Source: Bacteroidota bacterium (GTDB lineage: Bacteria > Bacteroidota > Bacteroidia > JACCXN01). From it: a stretch of DNA of 5,940 bases. Shown piece after piece: positions 1-4,569 of this stretch. The position numbers were made by a program, and so were the translations under genes. The stretch covers positions 1 to 5,940 of the forward strand of contig CANHPJ010000126.1 of assembly GCA_947462515.1 (NCBI GenBank), given 5' to 3'. Under the pieces are notes generated by a model. The model was not told where the DNA came from. It saw nothing but the letters and a program-made list of their open reading frames with translations, and did no database searches. Numbering within the stretch: position 1 is the first letter of the stretch; each line of letters opens with the position of its first letter.

Positions 1-671
1 ACCTCAAATTAGGAAACGACAGTAATATTGTTGTTCATTCTGACATCTCTGAAGATGACATCATTCCCGTCTCCTACTTATTTAGAGAATTTGATCAAAT
101 GCCAGATATTGAAAAAAGAGCCCTAAGTATGTGCAAGGGAAAAACGCTTGATGTGGGCGCGGGTGCAGGACCTCATGCTTTATGGCTGCAAAAAAACGGA
201 ATAAATACAACCGCTATTGACACTTCTCAAGGTGCCGTTAAAACAATGCTTGAAAGAGGAGTTAATGATGCTGAAAACATTGATATAAAAGCACTAAAAG
301 ATAGAAAGTACGATACAATTCTATTGCTGATGAATGGAATAGGTATTGCAGGAAAACTAACCTATATACCTAAATTTCTGAAACATTTAAATAGTTTGTT
401 GAATGAAAATGGCCAAGTAATAATTGAATCAACTGATATAAAATATATGTTCATGGAAGATGACGGTTCCATGTGGGTAGATGCAAACAAAAAATATTAT
501 GGCGAAGTGAAATACCAAATGCAATATAATGACACCAAGGGAGAAAAATTTGACTGGTTATTTATCGACTTCAATACTTTAAGCGATTTTGCTAAAAAAA
601 ATGGTTTTAAATCTGAACTTATTGTAGAAGGGGAAAACCATGAATATATAGCACAACTTATCAAGATTTAA
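1..671 (+). CDS. Class I SAM-dependent methyltransferase, 5'-truncated by window edge
   Basis: The reading frame is open from base 3 to the TAA at 669-671 (222 codons). The ATG at 99 is internal: the 32 codons before it encode a conserved-looking stretch (NIVVHSDISEDDIIPVSYLF) that fits the N-terminal region of a Bacteroidota methyltransferase family of roughly 240 residues, so only about 10-20 residues should be missing. Seen in the sequence: motif I, LDVGAGAG (glycine-rich SAM-binding loop, bases about 147-170), an acidic residue after strand 2 (AIDTSQGAV, about 216-242) that would bind the SAM ribose, and a strand-4 segment KYDTILLLMNGIG (about 306-344). The C-terminal half is mixed alpha/beta and ends in HEYIAQLIKI. 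The fold is clear. The substrate cannot be told from the sequence, and small-molecule, lipid or protein methylation are all possible. The gene is separated from the next by 165 bases with a candidate promoter, so it is probably a different transcription unit. Confidence 0.85.
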   Translation, partial: LKLGNDSNIVVHSDISEDDIIPVSYLFREFDQMPDIEKRALSMCKGKTLDVGAGAGPHALWLQKNGINTTAIDTSQGAVKTMLERGVNDAENIDIKALKDRKYDTILLLMNGIGIAGKLTYIPKFLKHLNSLLNENGQVIIESTDIKYMFMEDDGSMWVDANKKYYGEVKYQMQYNDTKGEKFDWLFIDFNTLSDFAKKNGFKSELIVEGENHEYIAQLIKI

Positions 672-801
672 CTTTTTGAATAGAGATGTTGATAAACTAT
701 TACACAGAACAAAGCACTGAAAAACAATCGAATAACCAATTAAAAAGAAGTTAAAAACAAAGTTTTATACACAAAAGCATTAAAAAAAGGCATAACTTTT
801 T

Positions 802-809
802 TATATTTG
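802..809 (+). promoter_or_regulatory. Candidate -7 promoter element (TATATTTG) upstream of bactofilin gene
   Basis: TATATTTG matches the Bacteroidota -7 consensus TAnnTTTG in full and is followed by C, as is common. Transcription would start near 815, giving a 5' leader of about 20 bases before the ATG at 837. No TTG/TTTG -33 element is present at the usual 17-23 base spacing, which is often the weaker half. The rest of the 672-836 gap is A-rich, and I see no terminator or RNA gene in it. Confidence 0.45.
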
Positions 810-836
810 CGTAAGTAAATTTTAAAAACGATTTTT

Positions 837-1256
837 ATGTTCGGAAAAAACGAAGGAAACACCAACAAAAACAACAATATAAATCCTGATTCAATAAACA
901 GAATTGTTGCTGGTACAACAATAAAGGGAGACATTGAATCTGATAGCATAATTAGAATTGATGGTAGATTAGAAGGATCAATTAAAACAAAAAGCAAATT
1001 GGTAGTAGGAGAAACAGGAATTATTGATGGTGACGTAATTTGTGAAAACGCTGATATTTTTGGAACAATAAAAGGACAAATCAATGTTTCTGAATTACTG
1101 TCTTTGAAATCAACTGCAAAACTAACAGGAGATATAATATCCAATAAACTTGCCATAGAACCTGGAGCGCAATTTAGCGGTTCTTGCAGCATGGGTGCGG
1201 TTATCAAGGACATTAAACATGGAGACAAATCCCAACAAAAAGAAAAATCAGCATAA
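837..1256 (+). CDS. Bactofilin (polymer-forming cytoskeletal protein)
   Basis: The 139-residue product has the usual bactofilin plan: a short disordered N-terminal tail rich in Asn (residues 5-21), a right-handed beta-helix core (about 22-123) and a short Lys/Gln-rich C-terminal tail. The core shows successive short turns of the form hydrophobic-x-G-x-hydrophobic-x-G, for example IRIDGRLEGSI (39-49), LVVGETGIIDGDV (55-67), ADIFGTIKGQI (72-82), LKSTAKLTGDI (90-100) and LAIEPGAQFSG (105-115). Bactofilins self-assemble without nucleotide into filaments, often membrane-associated, that organise cell shape, stalks or cell-wall enzymes. No peptidoglycan hydrolase gene adjoins it here. Its neighbours are ATP synthase accessory genes, and its last 38 bases overlap the AtpZ gene, suggesting shared transcription and perhaps translational coupling. 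The ATG at 837 is chosen because it follows a promoter-like element closely and gives a normal N-terminus (MFGK) for the family. Confidence 0.9.
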   Translation: MFGKNEGNTNKNNNINPDSINRIVAGTTIKGDIESDSIIRIDGRLEGSIKTKSKLVVGETGIIDGDVICENADIFGTIKGQINVSELLSLKSTAKLTGDIISNKLAIEPGAQFSGSCSMGAVIKDIKHGDKSQQKEKSA

Positions 1257-1458
1257 AGACGATGACAAACAGAGCTATGCAAAATATGCAGGCATTGTTT
1301 TTCAAATGGGCTTAGTTATTGGCATAGGTGTTTGGGCTGGTGTAAAACTCGACGAATATTTCAAAAATGAAGTCCCATTATATACAATAATTTTATCTCT
1401 CGTTTCTGTATTTGCATCTATGTATTTAGTTCTTAAGGATTTTATTAAAAAAGATTAA
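1219..1458 (+). CDS. atpZ: AtpZ/AtpI-type small membrane protein of the ATP synthase locus
   Basis: The 79-residue product has a charged, Lys/Asp-rich N-terminal tail (1-18) and two transmembrane helices (about 22-42 and 53-73) joined by a short loop with the motif GVKLDEYF (41-48). It ends in a basic tail. This is the layout of the AtpZ (short AtpI) family found just ahead of F1Fo ATP synthase operons. These proteins help Fo or c-ring assembly, and in Bacillus have been linked to Mg2+ uptake together with AtpI. The ATG at 1219 is preferred over the GTG at 1195: it gives the usual short hydrophilic N-terminus and a smaller overlap (38 bases, +1 frame) with the bactofilin gene. No Shine-Dalgarno site precedes it. 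The next gene starts 11 bases after its stop. Confidence 0.8.
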   Translation: METNPNKKKNQHKDDDKQSYAKYAGIVFQMGLVIGIGVWAGVKLDEYFKNEVPLYTIILSLVSVFASMYLVLKDFIKKD

Positions 1459-1469
1459 TATTTTAAACT

Positions 1470-1850
1470 TTGAATCACTTAGTTCTATTTAGCATAAAAT
1501 CAACAATAATAGCAACAATTACATACTTAATTATTCTAGCAGGATCCATATGGTTTCCTGCTTATTTTTTATATGAAAACCAGCTACTAATTATTCTTTA
1601 CTTTTTATCAACAAGTATAATTGGGCATGCAACAATCTCATTACTTGGAAAAAAAGCGGAAAGATTCACATTAGTATACATGTCGGTTTCGACAATAAAA
1701 CTCTTAATTTCGTTTTCAATAGTTGCTTTTATAGCTACAAAGTTCAAGGAAACCGGACTTTTTTTCGCATTAAATTTTCTAACCGCATATTCAATCTTTA
1801 CCTTTTTTGAAATAAATGAATTCGTAAAATTTTTGAATAAAACCAAATAG
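1470..1850 (+). CDS. Four-helix membrane protein, likely AtpI counterpart; TTG start
   Basis: The 126-residue product is very hydrophobic, with four predicted transmembrane segments at about residues 9-31, 37-57, 66-89 and 93-116, and a short basic end (KFLNKTK). Length, four-helix topology and position immediately before atpB match AtpI, the accessory protein that assists c-ring assembly. A lysine in helix 3 (STIKLLISF) sits where AtpI proteins carry a conserved one. Primary sequence similarity is too weak for me to name it with certainty, and it may belong to a separate Bacteroidota-specific family. The start must be non-ATG: the frame has a TAA at 1464-1466, and the first in-frame ATG lies at codon 71, inside helix 3. 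TTG at 1470 is the only standard start that keeps helix 1. It lies 11 bases after the atpZ stop, so reinitiation by ribosomes leaving atpZ is plausible. Confidence 0.7.
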   Translation: MNHLVLFSIKSTIIATITYLIILAGSIWFPAYFLYENQLLIILYFLSTSIIGHATISLLGKKAERFTLVYMSVSTIKLLISFSIVAFIATKFKETGLFFALNFLTAYSIFTFFEINEFVKFLNKTK

Positions 1851-1931
1851 CAAACCATTTTTTTGATTCTGAATAAGGAAAGTTTAGCTTAAAAAAAAGT
1901 GATATTTATTTTAAATCTTACATTAATTCCA

Positions 1932-1939
1932 TAAGTTTG
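1932..1939 (+). promoter_or_regulatory. Candidate -7 promoter element (TAAGTTTG) upstream of atpB
   Basis: TAAGTTTG matches the Bacteroidota -7 consensus TAnnTTTG in full. A T-rich TTTT at 1909-1912, 19 bases upstream, could serve as a weak -33 element. Transcription would start at about 1945, leaving a leader of about 27 bases before the atpB ATG at 1972. The rest of the 1851-1971 gap is AT-rich with no recognisable terminator, so readthrough from the atpZ/atpI-like genes is also possible. Confidence 0.5.
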
Positions 1940-1949
1940 CACTCGCAAA
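1936..1949 (+). repeat. Short inverted repeat TTTGC-ACTC-GCAAA at the atpB promoter
   Basis: There is a perfect 5-base inverted repeat with a 4-base spacer. Its left arm is the TTTGC end of the -7 element and its right arm covers the expected transcription start. It could be an operator half-site pair or a chance palindrome. As an RNA hairpin it would be weak. Confidence 0.3.
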
Positions 1950-1971
1950 TAAAAAGCAAGACATTTTAATA

Positions 1972-3126
1972 ATGATAAATAGAACATTATTCTCGATAAG
2001 TAAGCCGATAATAGCCAACATAGCTATTGCATTTTTTGTCTTAATAAGCTTAAATTCAAGGGCAACTGACACGGCTTCGGTAGCAGATCATGCTGTTGAT
2101 CACTTAACTGATTCAACACATAACACAACACACGACCAAGGAGATAAACCTTTTGATCCAACAGAAGTGATATTTGAGCACATTTCTGATGCTCATGAAT
2201 GGCATTTATGGGGAGATCACCATAATCCGGTATCTATACCCTTGCCTATTATTTTATACTCTGACAAAGGCTTGGAAGTTTTTATGTCAAGAGAATTTCA
2301 TCATGGTGAAGCGATTTATAAAGGAAAAAACAACTACAAACTTTTTAAAGTAAACAACAAAATAAAGATAGTAAATGAGCTTGGCGAAGTTGATGAACAA
2401 AAAACCGCAAAATTAATTGACATATCTATTACTCAACATGTAGCTTCAATGCTTCTTGGGGTATTTATAATTTTCTGTATTTTTCTTACTGTTGCTTCGA
2501 ATTACAAAAAAAGAGGTATTTCAGCTCCTAAAGGAATCCAATCTTTTATTGAACCTCTAATCATATTCGTTCGCGATGACATTGCTAAACCAAATATTGG
2601 CCCGAAAGCTGAACGTTTTTTACCATTTCTATTAACAATCTTTTTCTTCATCTGGGTAAATAACTTATTAGGTCTTATCCCATCGGGTGCAAATTTCACA
2701 GGAAACATCTCTGTTACATTAGTTCTAGCAACTGTTACGTTAATAGTTACAAACGTAAATGGCAATAAAGATTACTGGAAACACATCTTGCTACCTCCGG
2801 TTCCTTGGTGGCTATACCCCATCATGATACCTGTTGAGATTATTGGTGTTATATCAAAACCTTTTGCATTAATGATCAGGTTATTCGCCAACATAACCGC
2901 TGGACACATTATAATAATCAGTTTAATTTCCTTAATTTTCATTTTCAAGACTATCGCAATTTCACCAGTGTCAATAGCATTTGGTTTGTTCATGGATGTT
3001 CTTGAATTACTTGTAGCATTTTTACAGGCTTATATCTTCACTATGCTTACTGCTTTGTTCATAGGAACAGCAGTTGCAGAGCACGAACATGATCATTCAC
3101 ATGACAACGAACATGCTCACCATTAA
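1972..3126 (+). CDS. atpB: F1Fo ATP synthase subunit a, with signal peptide and periplasmic domain
   Basis: Subunit a provides the two proton half-channels and the essential arginine facing the c-ring. The product has 384 residues, against about 270 in E. coli. The extra length is N-terminal: a signal peptide (about 1-31, basic n-region, hydrophobic 13-28, possible cleavage after SRA) and a periplasmic domain of about 120 residues with several His (40, 44, 50, 54, 70, 75, 78, 83, 84) and the block ISDAHEWHL (71-79). The first membrane helix is at about 157-176, with the others from 215 to 368. Key residues are Arg303 in MIRLFANITAGH (E. coli Arg210) and Gln352 (E. coli Gln252). His312 and Glu345 occupy the positions of E. 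coli Glu219 and His245, that is, the His/Glu pair is swapped, as in many other ATP synthases. The protein ends in a His-rich tail, with 7 His in residues 371-384. ATG 1972 is chosen because it starts the signal peptide. Subunit c follows 32 bases downstream. Confidence 0.97.
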   Translation: MINRTLFSISKPIIANIAIAFFVLISLNSRATDTASVADHAVDHLTDSTHNTTHDQGDKPFDPTEVIFEHISDAHEWHLWGDHHNPVSIPLPIILYSDKGLEVFMSREFHHGEAIYKGKNNYKLFKVNNKIKIVNELGEVDEQKTAKLIDISITQHVASMLLGVFIIFCIFLTVASNYKKRGISAPKGIQSFIEPLIIFVRDDIAKPNIGPKAERFLPFLLTIFFFIWVNNLLGLIPSGANFTGNISVTLVLATVTLIVTNVNGNKDYWKHILLPPVPWWLYPIMIPVEIIGVISKPFALMIRLFANITAGHIIIISLISLIFIFKTIAISPVSIAFGLFMDVLELLVAFLQAYIFTMLTALFIGTAVAEHEHDHSHDNEHAHH

Positions 3127-3130
3127 TTTG
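3123..3130 (+). promoter_or_regulatory. Weak candidate -7 element (TTAATTTG) ahead of atpE
   Basis: TTAATTTG differs from TAnnTTTG at one fixed position and overlaps the atpB stop codon. A start near 3136 would give a leader of about 22 bases before the atpE ATG. No -33 element is visible. It is listed because, with the terminator after atpE, it would define a one-gene transcript. Confidence 0.15.
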
Positions 3131-3158
3131 TATTTTTAACCAATAATAAATAAAAATC

Positions 3159-3365
3159 ATGACAGGAAGTATCGCAGCAATAGGTGCCGGATTAGCAGTA
3201 TTAGGTGCTGGTTTAGGAATTGGCAAAATTGGTGGTTCAGCAATGGAAAGTATTGCTCGTCAACCAGAAGCAGCCTCAAAAATTCAAACTGCAATGATTA
3301 TTGCAGCAGCGTTAATTGAGGGTGTTGCTCTTTTCGCAGTAGTAGTTTCTCTACTTGCAAAGTAA
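3159..3365 (+). CDS. atpE: F1Fo ATP synthase subunit c
   Basis: The 68-residue product is a two-helix hairpin proteolipid that forms the rotating c-ring. Helix 1 (about 4-29) carries the glycine-rich packing motif GAGLGIGKIGG (16-26). The polar loop ARQPEA (33-38) contacts the gamma and epsilon subunits. Helix 2 (about 43-66) holds the ion-carrying carboxylate Glu54 in LIEGVALF. The residue after Glu54 is Gly, not Ser/Thr, and the helix-1 position that is Gln in sodium-binding c subunits is Ile21. Both point to proton coupling. It is short for the family and has no N-terminal extension. Codon choice looks more uniform than in the small genes upstream, as expected for a strongly expressed gene. 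No Shine-Dalgarno site is present, and the leader is A/T-rich. A strong terminator begins 9 bases after the stop. Confidence 0.97.
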   Translation: MTGSIAAIGAGLAVLGAGLGIGKIGGSAMESIARQPEAASKIQTAMIIAAALIEGVALFAVVVSLLAK

Positions 3366-3373
3366 AAAACAAT

Positions 3374-3410
3374 AAGCCTGTTGCGGTTGGCAACAGGCTT
3401 TATTTATTTT
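3374..3410 (+). terminator. Intrinsic terminator/attenuator between atpE and atpF
   Basis: A perfect 11-bp inverted repeat (AAGCCTGTTGC at 3374-3384, GCAACAGGCTT at 3390-3400) closes a 5-base loop GGTTG and is followed by TATTTATTTT. This is the standard form of a Rho-independent terminator. It stands 9 bases after the atpE stop, in the middle of an operon whose later genes (atpF, atpH, atpA) have no obvious promoter of their own, so it must be read through in part. It could also protect the 3' end of atpB-atpE mRNA. Confidence 0.9.
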
Positions 3411-3452
3411 AAATTGAACATTTAAAAATAAATTCATCAAATAAAATATAAT

Positions 3453-3947
3453 ATGGAATTAATTACCCCCAGTATAGGTTTAGTATTTTGGACTACCATC
3501 GTTTTCGTCCTTTTAATCATCCTACTAACTAAATTTGCATGGAAGCCTATCTTAGCTGCCATAAAAGAAAGAGAAAACTCCATTGAGCAAGCATTAAATG
3601 CTGCTGAAAATGCTAAAAAAGAAATGCAACAGCTTCAAGCTGACAATGAAAAATTCATGAGAGAAGCCAGAGCTGAAAGAGATTTGCTTTTAAAAGAAGC
3701 AAGAGACGCTAAAGATGCCATGATTGCAGAGGCTAAAGGAAAAGCAAACTCAGAAGCTGAAAAAATTATCAAACAAGCTCGCGAAAGCATCAATCTTGAA
3801 AAACTTGCTGCTATAAACGAACTTAAAACTTCTGTTGGAATATTAGCAGTAGAAATTGCAGAAAAAATCATTAATCAACAATTATCATCAGACGATAAAC
3901 AAAAATCGCTTGTAAGTAATTTGTTGCAAGAAGCTAATTTGAATTAA
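3453..3947 (+). CDS. atpF: F1Fo ATP synthase subunit b (peripheral stalk)
   Basis: The 164-residue product has one N-terminal transmembrane helix (about 7-27) followed by the family block KFAWKPILAAIKERE (27-41). A long Ala/Lys/Glu-rich helix (about 35-125) forms the parallel right-handed coiled coil of the stator. The C-terminal segment (about 126-160, VEIAEKIINQQL) docks on subunit delta. Two copies would span from subunit a in the membrane to AtpH on top of F1. Only one b gene is visible, so this should be a homodimer, not a b/b' pair. The gene ends in tandem in-frame stops, TAA TAG (3945-3950). The start at 3453 follows an 87-base gap that contains the terminator. There is no Shine-Dalgarno site. 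Confidence 0.95.
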   Translation: MELITPSIGLVFWTTIVFVLLIILLTKFAWKPILAAIKERENSIEQALNAAENAKKEMQQLQADNEKFMREARAERDLLLKEARDAKDAMIAEAKGKANSEAEKIIKQARESINLEKLAAINELKTSVGILAVEIAEKIINQQLSSDDKQKSLVSNLLQEANLN

Positions 3948-3960
3948 TAGCCTAATTTTT

Positions 3961-3966
3961 AAGGAG
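3961..3966 (+). promoter_or_regulatory. Strong Shine-Dalgarno sequence AAGGAG, one base from the atpH start
   Basis: AAGGAG is complementary to the 16S rRNA 3' end but is separated from the ATG at 3968 by a single T, far less than the usual 5-9 bases. No other gene in the window has a comparable site. Whether it aids initiation at this spacing is doubtful. Confidence 0.4.
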
Positions 3967-3967
3967 T

Positions 3968-4525
3968 ATGAAAGATACAAAAGTTGCTTCGAGATACGCA
4001 AAATCATTACTTGACCTGGCTTTGGAACAAGGCAAATTAGAACAGGTGAAAAATGATATGCAAACAGTTTATGATAGCATAAAGGGCTCTAGAGATTTGG
4101 AATTACTTTTTATTAATCCGATAATAAAGACTGATAAAAAAATTGAAGTAATCAAAGCAATATACGGAGGTAATATAAGTGAATTAAGCTTCAAGTTTAT
4201 GGTATTGATTACTGATAAAAAACGCGAAAGCTATATCCATGCTATTTCGGAAGAATTTTTAAATCAATATAAAACTCATAAGAAAATTTTAACTGCAGTT
4301 ATAACAACCACGTTTGGGTTGGATAGTCGCTTAAGAAACGAGGTTCTTGACTTAATCAAAAAAGACACTAACCAGGAGATTGAACTTATTGAAAAGACAA
4401 ACCAAGATTTAATTGGTGGGTTTATTTTGAATATCGGTGGAAAAAGAATAGACTCAAGTGTTTCAGGTAAATTAGCAAAACTAAAAAAAGCATTCACTGA
4501 AAACCCTTATATTAAAGAAAATTAA
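3968..4525 (+). CDS. atpH: F1Fo ATP synthase subunit delta (OSCP family)
   Basis: The 185-residue product has normal length for the family. The N-terminal six-helix domain (about 1-105) starts with the conserved VASRYAKSLLDLA (6-18) and binds the N-terminal ends of the alpha subunits. The C-terminal domain (about 106-180) contains the delta/OSCP signature around NQDLIGGFILNIGGKRID (145-162), with Gly150-Gly151 and Arg160-Ile-Asp followed by Ser-Ser. This part binds the C-terminus of subunit b. The protein therefore links the b stalk to the F1 head. The start at 3968 is fixed by the family N-terminus, since no other in-frame ATG occurs before codon 31. The gap from atpF is 20 bases and that to atpA is 44 bases, with no promoter or terminator seen in either. 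Confidence 0.95.
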   Translation: MKDTKVASRYAKSLLDLALEQGKLEQVKNDMQTVYDSIKGSRDLELLFINPIIKTDKKIEVIKAIYGGNISELSFKFMVLITDKKRESYIHAISEEFLNQYKTHKKILTAVITTTFGLDSRLRNEVLDLIKKDTNQEIELIEKTNQDLIGGFILNIGGKRIDSSVSGKLAKLKKAFTENPYIKEN

Positions 4526-4569
4526 TTACCAGTTTTATAGAATAATAAGCAAATTAAACTAAATAGAAA

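Noticed and set aside
783..802. Inverted repeat AAAAAAG...CTTTTTT before the bactofilin gene as a terminator for the methyltransferase
   Set aside because: The stem has only one G-C pair and no T-tract after it, because the T run is the stem itself. It is likely chance in A/T-rich DNA.
1195..1221. GTG at 1195 as the start of atpZ
   Set aside because: It would add eight residues (MRLSRTLN) and lengthen the overlap with bactofilin. The ATG at 1219 gives the normal hydrophilic N-terminus.
740..1282. A 180-codon open frame on the - strand, longer than the bactofilin gene it faces
   Set aside because: It lies antisense to a clear bactofilin, its product is low-complexity hydrophobic/Ser-rich with no recognisable motif, and it would span the promoter region and the start of atpZ. 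It is a shadow frame.
1598..1858. Open frame on the - strand opposite the AtpI-like gene
   Set aside because: The + strand product has a coherent four-helix pattern and operon position. The antisense product shows no family features.
1858..1864. T-run after the AtpI-like gene as a terminator
   Set aside because: No stable stem precedes it.
2502..2993. Two open frames on the - strand inside atpB
   Set aside because: They lie opposite the conserved core of subunit a, so they are shadows of its codon pattern.
3411..3452. Promoter for atpF after the terminator (TTAAATTG near 3409-3416)
   Set aside because: It mismatches TAnnTTTG at two fixed positions and has no -33 element. Readthrough from upstream is the simpler explanation.
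3635..3871. Open frame on the - strand inside atpF, Ser/Ala/Leu-rich
   Set aside because: It is the reverse reading of the Ala/Lys/Glu-rich coiled coil of subunit b, a well-known source of false frames.
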